Shown one piece after another: positions 7,283-16,089 of a stretch of 64,000 nt of DNA. Numbering within the stretch: the stretch's first letter is position 1; each line of letters begins with the position of its first letter. A model generated the notes under the pieces. It was not told where the DNA came from. It ran no database searches and saw only the letters and a program-made list of their open reading frames with translations. This DNA is from Haloferax marinum (lineage in GTDB: Archaea; Halobacteriota; Halobacteria; Halobacteriales; Haloferacaceae). Both the position numbers and the translations under genes were made by a program. The DNA is taken from the NCBI RefSeq assembly GCF_009674625.1, contig NZ_WKJQ01000001.1, positions 620,001-684,000 on the forward strand, written 5' to 3'.

Positions 7283-9613
7283 TCAGACGGCTTCTTCGGT
7301 CGAACACGGCCCCTTCCGGAGTCGAATCTCGAAGATAGAACCGGTCGGGTCGTTCGGGCGGACGTCCACGTTCCCCCCGTAATGTTCGACGAGCGATTGG
7401 ACGAGATAGAGTCCAAGTCCGGTCCCGCTGCTTTCGAGACCTCGTTCTCCTTTTCCGAAGACTTCGCTACGCTGTATCTCCGGGATTCCTGGGCCGTTGT
7501 CTTCGATGTGGACGACCAGGTGGTCTTCGTCTTCGTCCACCTGCACGACGACTTCGGGGTCGTCCGACCGGTTGTGTTGGACGGCGTTGTTCAACACGTT
7601 CCTGAAGACGGATTCGAGCATCTCGTTCGCACACACACGGGTGGATGGAATCTCTCCCTCGATGCGGACGTCTGCGTCGGGGTATCCGTGTGCGAGTGCC
7701 TCGACTTCGGCTTCGAGAAAGTTCTTGACCGAGATGGCTGACGACCCATCGGGTTCGTCTCCCAGAAGCGCCGTCATGAGTTCACCGACGGTTTGGGTGA
7801 GCTCGACGACGTGGTCAGATTTCTCCGTGATGGAGTCTAACATGTCGCGGCAGTCTTCGTCGTCGACTCGTTCTTCCAGGAGTTGACTCATTCCGAGGAC
7901 GATTTGCATGTCGTTTCGAATGTCGTGGCGGACGATTTGATTGAGCAGTTCTAACTGTTCGTTCCGCTCTTCGAGGCGTTTTTCGTTCTCCTTGAGTGCA
8001 GTGATGTCACGGTGGATAGCGACGTACTGCACCACCTCGTCGTCGATGACGATCGGGGCAATCGTCTGGTCGATGTAGAACTCCGTCCCGTCTTTCCGCA
8101 GGTCTATCATCCCCTCGTAGTGCCACTTGTCGCCGCCCGCAATCGTCTCCCAGAGCTCCGTGTAGAACTCGTCGCTGTAGTGGCCCGAATTCAGCACTGC
8201 CGGTGTCTCACCGATGATGTCCGAACCGTCGTATCCGGTCTGTTCTTCGAACGCCGGGTTGACGTACTCGACGACACCATCGGCGTCGGTGATGTAGATT
8301 GCGTGTCCGGCGTGTTCTATCGCTTCCATGTAGGTCCGAAGCGACCGGAACTGCTTTCGGCGAGTCGTGATGTCGCGTGCGAGTGCGAGCATCGCCCGTT
8401 CTCCTTCGTACCGAATCGGGACGGCGCTCACTTCGACTGGGACCGTCTCGCCGTCGTCAGTGCAGAACGACGATTCGAACACTGACTGTTCGGTGGGGGC
8501 GTTCTCACGGAACCAGTCGTCGGCTTCGACTGCTTCGACGAACGAGTCGAGACGCCGCCCGACGAGTGCCGTCGCCTCGACTCCGAGTCGGTCGAACGTG
8601 GTCTGGTTCGCGTCGAGTATCCGTCCGGTATCGACTGCGTAGACCAACACCACGTCGTCCATACTGTTCAGCAGTTTCGACTCACGATGACGAGTCTCAC
8701 TCGCCGCAATCGAGTTCGCCAGCGTCACACCCACCTCCTCGAGGACGGCGCGTTCACGACCACCGAATGCGTCTGGCCGGTCGGCGTAGATGGAGAGAAC
8801 ACCGTAGAGCGTCCCCTGAACGGCGAGTGGAACCGCGATACTCGACTGGTAGCCTCGCTCGCTCGCTGCGTCCCGCCACGGGCCGAACGAGGTGTCTTCC
8901 TGGACGTTTTGCATGACTGCGGATTCGTGTGTGCGTGCGGCCGTCCCCGTCGGCCCCTCGGAGGTGTCACCGCCCGAGACGGTTATCGTGATACTGTCGA
9001 GATAGCCGTCGTCGACGCCAGCAGACGCGGTGGGGACGATTTCGTTTTCTTCGACCGTGCCAATCCACGCGAAGACGTACGGGTCAGCAGCGGCGAGAGT
9101 CTCACAGACGGCTTGTTCGAGTGTCTCACGGTCGTCTATCGTCGCGATTTGCCTGTTGAGCTCTCGAACCGCGTCGAGAATGTCCGTCGTCGTCGCGAGT
9201 TCCCTCGCTTTCACCGTTCGCATGAGCGTCGTGTACCCGAGAAGTGAGGCGATGGCAGCACCACCCGCAACCGAGTTGACGACGATGTAATTCGCGTGGA
9301 TGAGCGTCCCACCGTGTGTATCCTGGTAGACCAAAAAGAGTGAGGCTATCGCCCCACCGACGAGCGCACCTGCAATTAGCCACGCGTCGAACTTCCACAC
9401 CATCCGCGTCGAGAGCGACGACCGGTGGACGAACCGGCCAGCAAAGACGAACCCGACACCAATCGACAACAGCGGGAAGACACTCAGCAGTAACCCCATG
9501 AGTGGTTCACCACCGTGGGCGTGTTCGATGCTTTGCGAAAATGCGAAGATACCGAAGACGACAGGGACTACAGCAGGCGTTACTCTCGAAAGTCGTTCGT
9601 GAAGTGTGTCCAT
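7283..9613 (-). CDS. GAF/PAS hybrid sensor histidine kinase
   Basis: A 776-residue membrane histidine kinase. Four hydrophobic segments (~12-130) are followed by a GAF domain (~150-310, including 'ERGYQSSIAVPLAVQGTLYG'). Two PAS domains come next (~318-430 and ~440-550; the second has 'VNPAFEEQTGYDGSDIIGE' and 'FYIDQTIAPI'), then the dimerisation/phosphoacceptor helix with His563 in 'IVRHDIRNDMQ'. The HATPase domain has 'VLNNAVQHN', 'EDNGPGI' and 'GTGLGLYL'. The second PAS resembles haloarchaeal redox or light PAS domains, but no flavin cysteine motif is visible. The start at 9613 gives a complete first helix. No response regulator is adjacent. Confidence 0.88.
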   Translation of the reverse strand: MDTLHERLSRVTPAVVPVVFGIFAFSQSIEHAHGGEPLMGLLLSVFPLLSIGVGFVFAGRFVHRSSLSTRMVWKFDAWLIAGALVGGAIASLFLVYQDTHGGTLIHANYIVVNSVAGGAAIASLLGYTTLMRTVKARELATTTDILDAVRELNRQIATIDDRETLEQAVCETLAAADPYVFAWIGTVEENEIVPTASAGVDDGYLDSITITVSGGDTSEGPTGTAARTHESAVMQNVQEDTSFGPWRDAASERGYQSSIAVPLAVQGTLYGVLSIYADRPDAFGGRERAVLEEVGVTLANSIAASETRHRESKLLNSMDDVVLVYAVDTGRILDANQTTFDRLGVEATALVGRRLDSFVEAVEADDWFRENAPTEQSVFESSFCTDDGETVPVEVSAVPIRYEGERAMLALARDITTRRKQFRSLRTYMEAIEHAGHAIYITDADGVVEYVNPAFEEQTGYDGSDIIGETPAVLNSGHYSDEFYTELWETIAGGDKWHYEGMIDLRKDGTEFYIDQTIAPIVIDDEVVQYVAIHRDITALKENEKRLEERNEQLELLNQIVRHDIRNDMQIVLGMSQLLEERVDDEDCRDMLDSITEKSDHVVELTQTVGELMTALLGDEPDGSSAISVKNFLEAEVEALAHGYPDADVRIEGEIPSTRVCANEMLESVFRNVLNNAVQHNRSDDPEVVVQVDEDEDHLVVHIEDNGPGIPEIQRSEVFGKGERGLESSGTGLGLYLVQSLVEHYGGNVDVRPNDPTGSIFEIRLRKGPCSTEEAV

Positions 9614-9858
9614 CAGAGCCGTGAAATAACCGTGTTTTATCTCTATTCGAGAAAGAGTATCATACCAGAATTATTAATTTCTTTGGTTGTCGTCTAGATT
9701 GAAATGAATTTCAAAAAACAGGTCCTTCGGCGAGTTCCAATTCGTGTCCGAAGTGCAAGGAACGAGAGGGAACGCCGAATATATACGGCGAAAATAATCG
9801 ACGACGATAATCGGCGAACATAAACGCCGAAAGAGAACGAACCTGACGGCGGTTCGGC
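9614..9858. other. AT-rich intergenic region
   Basis: This 245-bp region holds the kinase promoter (minus strand) and the 3' end of the liv operon. Between 9770 and 9835 the element 'cggcgaa' or close variants recur between AT-rich spacers, and 'gaacc-n7-ggttc' near 9841-9857 could be the liv terminator hairpin. No gene seen. Confidence 0.5.
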
Positions 9859-10596
9859 TTACTCTCCTTCGACGCCTTCGTAGTCTGCGCCACCCATGTA
9901 GAGACGCGAGACTTCTGGGTCGTCGAGGAGACTGTCGGCGTCACCTTCGTAGGCGACGGTTCCTTGGTCTAAGACGTAGCCACGGTCGGAGATGGCGAGG
10001 CCCTCGCGGGCGTTCTGTTCGACCATCAACACGGCCGTGCCGAGTTCGTTTACCTTCTGGACGTCTTTGAACACCGACTGAACGATGTTCGGTGCGAGAC
10101 CTGCCGACGGTTCGTCGATGAGAAGCACCTCGGGGTCCATGACCAGTGCGCGAGCGAACGCGAGCACCTGTCGTTGACCGCCAGAGAGCGTCTTCGCCTT
10201 CGCATTCCGCTTTTCGTCGAGGATGGGGAACTGGTCGTACAGTTCGTCGATTCGGTCTTGAAGCCCCTCTTTTCGGGCGACACCGCCCATCTTGAGGTTC
10301 TCGTCGATAGTGAGCGACGAGAACACGTTGTCGACCTGTGGGACGTATCCCATGCCGATGCGGACGAGGTCCTCGGGTTCTTCGCCGGCGATGTCGCGTC
10401 CGCCGAGTTCGACCGTTCCGGTCCACGGTTTGAGGAGACCGAAGACGGTCTTGAGGACGGTGGACTTGCCGGCACCGTTCGGGCCGATGATGCAGACGAT
10501 TTCGTCGTCGTCGAGGTGCAACGAGAGGTCACGGAGGACCTGCACCTCGCCGTACCCGCTGTCGACGCCTTCCACGTCGAGTGCTCGGTCGCTCAT
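9859..10596 (-). CDS. livF: Branched-chain amino-acid ABC transporter ATPase LivF
   Basis: A 245-residue ATP-binding subunit. It has Walker A 'GPNGAGKSTVLK', the ABC signature 'LSGGQRQVLAFARAL', Walker B 'VLLIDEPSAGLAP' and the LivF-typical 'AVLMVEQNAREGLAISDRGY'. It energises uptake of leucine, isoleucine, valine or related amides together with LivG, LivH, LivM and the binding protein. It is the last gene of the operon and overlaps livG by four bases (ATGA), suggesting translational coupling. Confidence 0.93.
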   Translation of the reverse strand: MSDRALDVEGVDSGYGEVQVLRDLSLHLDDDEIVCIIGPNGAGKSTVLKTVFGLLKPWTGTVELGGRDIAGEEPEDLVRIGMGYVPQVDNVFSSLTIDENLKMGGVARKEGLQDRIDELYDQFPILDEKRNAKAKTLSGGQRQVLAFARALVMDPEVLLIDEPSAGLAPNIVQSVFKDVQKVNELGTAVLMVEQNAREGLAISDRGYVLDQGTVAYEGDADSLLDDPEVSRLYMGGADYEGVEGE

Positions 10597-11399
10597 GGAC
10601 CGGCACCTCCGAGGTAGGCCTCGATGACGCGTTCGTCGGTTTGAACCTCCTCCGGCGTGCCTTCCATGAGCACCTTCCCCTGGTCGAGGACGATGATGGG
10701 GTCGGCTAAGTCCATGATAAACGGCATGTCGTGTTCGATGATGAGGAAGGTCTGGCCCTCCTCGTTGAGTTCGCGGATGAACCGCTTGATGTCGTTCGCC
10801 AGCGTCGGGTTGACCCCGGCGACTGGTTCGTCGAGGAGCAAGATGTCTGGATTCGTCGTGAAGGCGCGCGCCAACTCGACGAGTTTCAACTGCCCGCCCG
10901 AGAGTTCGGTCGACGGTTGGTCGATGAGGTGTGCAATCTCGAATCGTTCGAGGAGTTCTCTCGCCTGTTTGATGTTCGCCCGTTCTTCTCGCGTGACTTC
11001 GTCCGCAGAGAAGAACAGCGAGAAGATGGACTCTCCGGCCTGTGGGCCGGGGCCGACGAGCATCGCCTCGCGGACGCTCATCCCTTCGAGTCGCCGAGGC
11101 GTCTGGAAGGTCCGCACGAGGCCCTTGCGGGCGCGTTCGTACGGTTCGAGGTCGGTCACGTCCTCACCGTTGACCATCACTCGGCCGGCGTCGTTCTCGT
11201 AGAACCCGGAGACGAGGTTGAACAGCGTGGACTTGCCAGCGCCGTTCGGGCCAATCATCCCCGTGATGGTTCCGCGTTCGACTTCGAAGGAGACGTCGTC
11301 GGTGGCGACGAGGCCACCGAACGCCTTCTCCAGGCCGGACGTCTTCAACACGGCGTCGTCTTTGCCGAGGTTCGCACCCTCGTAGACGTCACCGTCCAT
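10593..11399 (-). CDS. livG: Branched-chain amino-acid ABC transporter ATPase LivG
   Basis: A 268-residue ATPase partner of LivF. Walker A is 'GPNGAGKSTLFN', the signature is 'LSGGQLKLVELARA', Walker B is 'ILLLDEPVAGVNP', and the H-loop lies in 'IIEHDMPFIMDLAD'. The first ~15 residues precede the conserved 'VLKTSGLEKAFGGLVA' start, so the true start may be slightly downstream. The start codon overlaps the livM stop by one base (TGATG). Confidence 0.93.
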   Translation of the reverse strand: MDGDVYEGANLGKDDAVLKTSGLEKAFGGLVATDDVSFEVERGTITGMIGPNGAGKSTLFNLVSGFYENDAGRVMVNGEDVTDLEPYERARKGLVRTFQTPRRLEGMSVREAMLVGPGPQAGESIFSLFFSADEVTREERANIKQARELLERFEIAHLIDQPSTELSGGQLKLVELARAFTTNPDILLLDEPVAGVNPTLANDIKRFIRELNEEGQTFLIIEHDMPFIMDLADPIIVLDQGKVLMEGTPEEVQTDERVIEAYLGGAGP

Positions 11400-12508
11400 C
11401 AGTCGTCACCTCCCTCTGCTTGTGCGTTGGGACCGCCACTGCCCCCACCGCCGGCAGCCGTGGTCTTGTCCTTCGCGGCCGGCCAGATGAGTTCGTCCTT
11501 CGGTGGAAGGAGTCCGTCCTGCCGGAAGCGCATGATGAGGATGATGAGGATGCCGACGAACAGGAGTCGAAGCGGTGCGAGGTCGAGGCCGAGCGTGTTG
11601 ATTGCCGGCACGTCGTTGAGGAAGCGAGTCCCCTCGCGGATGGCGATGACGACGGCCGCACCGACGACTGCACCTCGGTTCGACCCGGTGCCGCCGAGGA
11701 TGACGGCGATCCAGATGTAGAACGTCGTCAGGGGGACGAGGTCCGACGGGTCGATGTAGAGGTTCAAGTGCGCGTAGAACGCGCCCGCAATCCCCATGAT
11801 GACGCTGCCGACGACGAACGCCTGCATCTTGAACTGGTAGGTGTTTTTCCCGAGCGCCTTCGCGAGGTCCTCGTCGGACCGGATGGTCCGCAAGACGCGT
11901 CCCCACGGCGACCGGTGGACGCGCCGGAGGAACAGGAAGACGACGATGCCGAGAACGACGACGACGCTCGCCGTCGTCGCGGCGCTGGTCAGTGGTAACC
12001 ACTCGAGGAGCGACGGAATGCCGCTGATACCGCTCGAACCGGCGGTCCACTGGCGTTCGTTCAGGATGATGACACGGATGACCTCTGCCAGTCCGAGACT
12101 GGCGATAGCGAGGTAATCTTCGCGCAGGCGGAGCGTCGGGATACCGATGAGTATCGCGACGAGTGCGCTCACGACGATGGCCGCGAGGAACCCGAATGCT
12201 GGGTGCAAGTCGAGTCCGAGCGGCGAGTTGGGCGCTGTTAGAAGCGCGGCACTGTACGCCCCCAGTCCCCAGAACGCGGCGACTGAGAAGTTGATGAGGC
12301 CGGCGTAGCCCCACTGGACGTTCAGTCCGAGCGAGAGCAACGCGTACATGCCGACGAGCGACACCTGGAACAACAGGAACCGAATTCCGATGACGCCGGT
12401 GAGGACACCGACGACCAGCAGTGCGGTGACGATGCCCAGGATGGTGAAGATGCGTCGCTCTGTCGGGTCGCGTACGACCGTCTCGTTCACCCACGAGGTG
12501 ACGCTCAT
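11399..12508 (-). CDS. livM: Branched-chain amino-acid ABC permease LivM
   Basis: A 369-residue inner permease with about ten membrane helices. Family motifs are 'LSLGLNVQWGYAGLINF', 'YLAIASLGLAEVIR' and 'ILGGTGSNRGAVVGA'. It forms the translocation pore with LivH. The C-terminus carries a soluble glycine-rich tail ('AAGGGGSGGPNAQAEGGDD') not needed for transport. The ATG at 12508 overlaps the livH stop by four bases. Confidence 0.92.
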   Translation of the reverse strand: MSVTSWVNETVVRDPTERRIFTILGIVTALLVVGVLTGVIGIRFLLFQVSLVGMYALLSLGLNVQWGYAGLINFSVAAFWGLGAYSAALLTAPNSPLGLDLHPAFGFLAAIVVSALVAILIGIPTLRLREDYLAIASLGLAEVIRVIILNERQWTAGSSGISGIPSLLEWLPLTSAATTASVVVVLGIVVFLFLRRVHRSPWGRVLRTIRSDEDLAKALGKNTYQFKMQAFVVGSVIMGIAGAFYAHLNLYIDPSDLVPLTTFYIWIAVILGGTGSNRGAVVGAAVVIAIREGTRFLNDVPAINTLGLDLAPLRLLFVGILIILIMRFRQDGLLPPKDELIWPAAKDKTTAAGGGGSGGPNAQAEGGDD

Positions 12509-13446
12509 CCGCTCTCACCTACGATTCCGCTCGGTCTGATGAGCAAGATTACAACCATGATGACGAACGCGACTGCGGCGGCGTAGCGTGACCCGACCGG
12601 CAGGATTCCCCACTGGTTGAACAACGGGACGAGTTCGTGGACCATCCCGATGACGAGTCCACCGAGCATCGCACCGTAGACGGACCCGATGCCGCCGAGG
12701 ATGACGGCCGCGAACACGATGAGGAGGATGTCGAACCCCATCCGTGGGCGGACGAGTTCCTCGAGGCCGAGGAAGACGCCCCCCGCCGCGGCGAGTGCCC
12801 CACCGATGAGCCACATCGCGAGGATGACCTCGCTGGTTCTGATTCCGCTGACCCGTGCGAGGTCGGCGTTGTCTGCGGTCGCACGCATCTTCCGTCCGAG
12901 CGTCGTCCGCGTCAGCGTCAGGTGGAGTGCGACCACGAGCACCGTCGCAAGAAAGACGACGACGAGGTTCCGAGGCGTGACGGCGATACCGAACGTCTCA
13001 CGAACCCACGGAATCGGCCCCTGTCGGGTGACGCCGTATCGGTCGGACTCGGAGCCAAACGACAGGAACACCATGGCACGGTAGACGAGTGCGACCCCGA
13101 TACTCGTGATGAGGAGTCCGATAGACCCCGAGTCTTTCACCGGTTCGTAGATAATCCGGTCTGTGATGACCGCGATGACCGCCGCCGAGAGCATCCCGAA
13201 CGCGAGAGCCAGGAAGAACCACAGCGGCAGGCCAAAGACGCCGACGTCTCCGAGCAGTGGCTGCAGGAACGACACCGAAAACAGCGCCGAAAACGCACCC
13301 ACGGTCATCAGGTCGCCGTGGGCGAAGTTCGCGAAGTCCGCGATGCTGTAGACTAACGACAGGCCGATGGCCGCGAGCACGATGATGCTCGAGAACACCA
13401 CCCCGTTGACGACGTACTGGAAGGGGCTAATCTGGAGCGGAATCAC
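12505..13446 (-). CDS. livH: Branched-chain amino-acid ABC permease LivH
   Basis: A 313-residue permease with about eight helices and the LivH motifs 'GLSLVYSIADFANFAHGD' and 'FAAVILGGIGSVYGAMLGG'. I start it at the GTG at 13446 ('VIPLQISPFQYVVNG'), 52 bp after the livJ stop. The frame is open further up to 13575, but that part overlaps the livJ coding end and reads as Ser/Thr/Arg-rich shadow sequence. With LivM it forms the heterodimeric channel. Confidence 0.9.
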   Translation of the reverse strand: MIPLQISPFQYVVNGVVFSSIIVLAAIGLSLVYSIADFANFAHGDLMTVGAFSALFSVSFLQPLLGDVGVFGLPLWFFLALAFGMLSAAVIAVITDRIIYEPVKDSGSIGLLITSIGVALVYRAMVFLSFGSESDRYGVTRQGPIPWVRETFGIAVTPRNLVVVFLATVLVVALHLTLTRTTLGRKMRATADNADLARVSGIRTSEVILAMWLIGGALAAAGGVFLGLEELVRPRMGFDILLIVFAAVILGGIGSVYGAMLGGLVIGMVHELVPLFNQWGILPVGSRYAAAVAFVIMVVILLIRPSGIVGESG

Positions 13447-13498
13447 CGCTTTGCCCCCTGCCCAGTCGTCGGATGGTGCCCGGTCCGTGCGTGCATGA

Positions 13499-14833
13499 TT
13501 AGCTGGTGATGTACTCGCCGAAGGAGTACTCGTGGTTCGCGACGCTGTAGACCTGGTAGAACCCCGGCGGGTCACCGTTCTCGTCTAAGTCGACAGGACC
13601 ACTGACACCCTGATAGTTGATGTCGCTGGGCGAACCGCCGTCTCTGAGGACTGCTGCGGCCTCTTCGAAGGTGAACACTTCCTGGCCCTCCGGACGGGTC
13701 ACGTCGCGGACGACGCTCGCCAGCGCTTCGCCGGTGAAGTCGTCGGCCGCCTCGATGGCGAGTGCAGCGACGGTCACGGCGTCGTAGGCGTATGCAGACC
13801 AGACGGTCGGCGTCTCGTCGTAGGCCGACTCGAACTCAGAGACGAAGTTCTGGTAGTTCTCCTGGTCCTGCGGTGCAGACTCGGTGATACCCTTCATGCC
13901 GTCCATCGCGCCTTCGGGCGTGTTCTCGATGATGGAGTCTGCGATGGTCGATTCCGCACCGTAGTAGTCGACTGCCGTGTTGTAGCCCTGGTCGAACCCT
14001 TCGTTGACCATCACGGTGTACTCGTTCGCGTAGGTGATGAAAATCCACGCAGAGGCATCCGTCGAGGCCATCTCCGTGAGGATACCACTGTACGACGATT
14101 GGCCCTGGTCGTGTGGTTCGTTGTACGAGACGGTGCCGCCGAGAGAGGACTCGAACGTCTCTGCGAACACGTCGGAGAGACCGGTCCCGTAGTCGTTGTT
14201 GATCCAGGTCACGGCGACGTTGTCGTGTCCGTCGTCGTAGACGAGGTTTGCGAGTGCCTTCCCCTTGGCCGCACCGGACGGACTCATGCGGTTCAGTTCC
14301 GGACGCGTCGTGAGTTCGGGACTCGTACTGTTCTGGCTAATCTGGACCACACCAGCGTCCTTGGTGACGCTGTCGTGGATGGCGATAGAGACACCGGACC
14401 CGACAGACCCGATGAGGAGCGGAACATCGTCTTGATTGACGAGTTTCTGCGCACCGTTGACGCCCCCTTGGTTCGTACTCTCGTCGTCCTCGACGGAGAT
14501 GTCGAGCGTCGCGCCATTGTCACCGATACCGACGGCGTTGACGGCTTCGAGCGCGAGGTCTTTGCCACGGGTGTTGCGCTCGCCGTACGGTGCGAGCGAC
14601 CCGGTGAGCGAGTCGACCATCCCGATCGTGTACGAGGAAGCCCCGCCGCCACCACCGTTGGACTCGGTGGTCGTCGTCTCTTCTCCGCCGCCACCGCCGC
14701 CTCCACCACCGTTAGATTCGGTGGTGGTTGGTTCTTCTCCATCTTCGCCTTCGAGACAGCCTGCGGTCGCTCCGAGGAGCGACAGACCCGACAGCTTCAA
14801 CAATGTTCTCCGGTCGATGTCTTGTGGTGGCAT
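13499..14833 (-). CDS. livJ: Branched-chain amino-acid-binding lipoprotein LivJ
   Basis: A 444-residue type I periplasmic-binding-fold lipoprotein that captures the substrate outside the membrane. The ATG at 14833 gives 'MPPQDIDRRTLLKLSGLS', a twin-arginine signal ending in the lipobox 'ATAGC'; the frame extends 36 residues further up but without signal character. After the anchor Cys comes a linker of two Gly/Thr-rich repeats ('TTTESNGGGG' twice), then the ligand-binding fold starting 'YTIGMVDSLTGSLAPYGE'. It is the first gene of the liv operon; a TATA-like 'aaatatacc' lies about 31 nt upstream. Confidence 0.92.
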   Translation of the reverse strand: MPPQDIDRRTLLKLSGLSLLGATAGCLEGEDGEEPTTTESNGGGGGGGGGEETTTTESNGGGGGASSYTIGMVDSLTGSLAPYGERNTRGKDLALEAVNAVGIGDNGATLDISVEDDESTNQGGVNGAQKLVNQDDVPLLIGSVGSGVSIAIHDSVTKDAGVVQISQNSTSPELTTRPELNRMSPSGAAKGKALANLVYDDGHDNVAVTWINNDYGTGLSDVFAETFESSLGGTVSYNEPHDQGQSSYSGILTEMASTDASAWIFITYANEYTVMVNEGFDQGYNTAVDYYGAESTIADSIIENTPEGAMDGMKGITESAPQDQENYQNFVSEFESAYDETPTVWSAYAYDAVTVAALAIEAADDFTGEALASVVRDVTRPEGQEVFTFEEAAAVLRDGGSPSDINYQGVSGPVDLDENGDPPGFYQVYSVANHEYSFGEYITS

Positions 14834-14857
14834 ACCATGGAAGTCTCGCGGATTGTG

Positions 14858-14869
14858 GTAAATATACCT
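14858..14869 (-). promoter_or_regulatory. Candidate TATA box of the liv operon
   Basis: On the minus strand the sequence reads 'ggtatattta'; its centre is about 31 nt before the livJ ATG (14833), the spacing expected for an archaeal promoter with a very short leader. The opposite strand carries the ProDH promoter about 90 bp away. Confidence 0.5.
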
Positions 14870-14950
14870 GTAACCGTCCATGGTCGGGACACCCCCGGTT
14901 TTCGGCATCCCCCAGCAACACACAACATATTTTCGAGTCAATAATCTCAG

Positions 14951-14960
14951 AATTATATGG
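14951..14960 (+). promoter_or_regulatory. Candidate TATA box of proline dehydrogenase
   Basis: 'aattatatgg' is centred about 26-27 nt before the GTG at 14982. That is the spacing of a leaderless haloarchaeal promoter and favours the GTG over the ATG at 15003 as start. Confidence 0.5.
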
Positions 14961-14981
14961 TAGGGTTCCCATTTAGGGTGG

Positions 14982-15842
14982 GTGTCTCACAACACCGGAC
15001 CGATGATACCCCCCATCGCGAACAAGTTCGTGGCGGGCGAGACGGCAGATGGTGCGGTCTCGTACGCTGAATCGTTGAACCGCGACGGTATCTCGGGGAT
15101 ACTGAACCTTCTCGGAGAACATTACAGCGACAGAGGCGGCGCAGACGCCGACGCGGACGCGTACATCTCGTTGGTCCGCGACATCGCTGATGCAGACCTC
15201 GACGCCTGCATCTCGGTCAAACCGTCTCAAATCGGACTCGACATCGGTGACAGTGTCTTCCGCGAAAATCTCGACCGCATCGTCGATGCCGCCGACGACG
15301 AAGGCGTCTTCGTCTGGGTCGACATGGAAGACCACGAGACGACCGACGTGACGCTCGACGCCGTCTGTGACCTCGGCACGCAGACCGACGGAAACGTCGG
15401 TGTCTGCGTCCAAGCCAACCTGAAGCGAACTCCCGACGACCTCGAACGGTTGGCGTCGGTCCCCGGCAAGGTCAGACTCGTCAAAGGCGCGTACAACGAA
15501 CCCTCGTCCATCTCGTACAAGAAGAAGTCGAAGGTCGACGACGTCTACCGAGACCTGCTGGAGTACATGTTCGCGGAGTTCGACGACGGCATCGCCGTCG
15601 GCAGTCACGACCCGAAAATGCTCTCGTACGCCCGTCAACTGCACGACGAGTACGGGACGCCTTACGAGGTGCAGATGCTCATGGGTGTCCGCGAAGACGC
15701 ACAACGTGAACTCGCCGACGACGACGTCGAAGTCTGGCAGTACGTCCCCTACGGCGACAAATGGTTCCTCTACTTCTACCGTCGCGTCCGCGAACGCAAG
15801 GAGAACGCGCTGTTTGCTCTTCGAGCGGTCGTCGGGGTCTGA
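14982..15842 (+). CDS. Proline dehydrogenase
   Basis: A 286-residue FAD enzyme (ProDH/PutA-type barrel) that oxidises proline to pyrroline-5-carboxylate. Recognisable parts are 'MIPPIANKFVAGETADGAV', 'ISVKPSQIGLDI', 'FVWVDMEDHETTDVTLD', 'VRLVKGAYNEP', 'AVGSHDPKML' and the C-terminal 'YVPYGDKWFLYFYRRVRERKEN', whose two arginines bind the substrate carboxylate. The GTG start at 14982 fits the TATA spacing; an ATG at 15003 is the alternative. Its partner dehydrogenase is probably the gene at 20316, now separated by a 3.2-kb Mrr-like gene. Confidence 0.92.
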   Translation: MSHNTGPMIPPIANKFVAGETADGAVSYAESLNRDGISGILNLLGEHYSDRGGADADADAYISLVRDIADADLDACISVKPSQIGLDIGDSVFRENLDRIVDAADDEGVFVWVDMEDHETTDVTLDAVCDLGTQTDGNVGVCVQANLKRTPDDLERLASVPGKVRLVKGAYNEPSSISYKKKSKVDDVYRDLLEYMFAEFDDGIAVGSHDPKMLSYARQLHDEYGTPYEVQMLMGVREDAQRELADDDVEVWQYVPYGDKWFLYFYRRVRERKENALFALRAVVGV

Positions 15843-15857
15843 GTTCGGTTTTTTTGG
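15841..15857 (+). terminator. T-tract after proline dehydrogenase
   Basis: A run of seven T (15850-15856) begins seven bases after the stop codon, the usual form of an archaeal transcription terminator. No hairpin precedes it. Confidence 0.55.
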
Positions 15858-16089
15858 CTCTGTTGCGTTTCTTTGTAAAGTGATATGGTTTTCGTGCAAC
15901 AGACAGAGGGTGCGTTCAGCGATTTGGGTTCGTTTGTACCGAACAGATTGTACCAATAGAATTTCTCCTGGCCGGAGTCGCCCCAAGCGGTGAGGCAGTT
16001 TTGACATTATAGTGAATCAACTCTTGAGGATTGGGCTGGAGTTCCTATCAACCTCCAGTCGATAGAACCAGGTCCTATCTGTTCCCGGA
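15858..16089. other. Intergenic region, possible IS remnant
   Basis: About 230 bp of less GC-rich sequence between two convergent genes. 'ggctctgttgcg' at about 15857-15868 resembles the terminal repeat of IS6-type elements, and a minus-strand frame begins near 16007 with 'MSKLPHRLGRLRPGEILLVQ', which faintly recalls the start of such transposases. A second candidate end is not visible, so this is at most a degraded scar. No intact gene. Confidence 0.3.

Noticed and set aside
13447..13575. Upstream extension of livH
   Set aside because: Overlaps the livJ coding end and is low-complexity shadow; GTG 13446 gives the normal permease start.
14973..16007. 344-residue minus-strand frame opposite proline dehydrogenase
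   Set aside because: Antisense of proline dehydrogenase; only its first ~50 residues could be an IS remnant.
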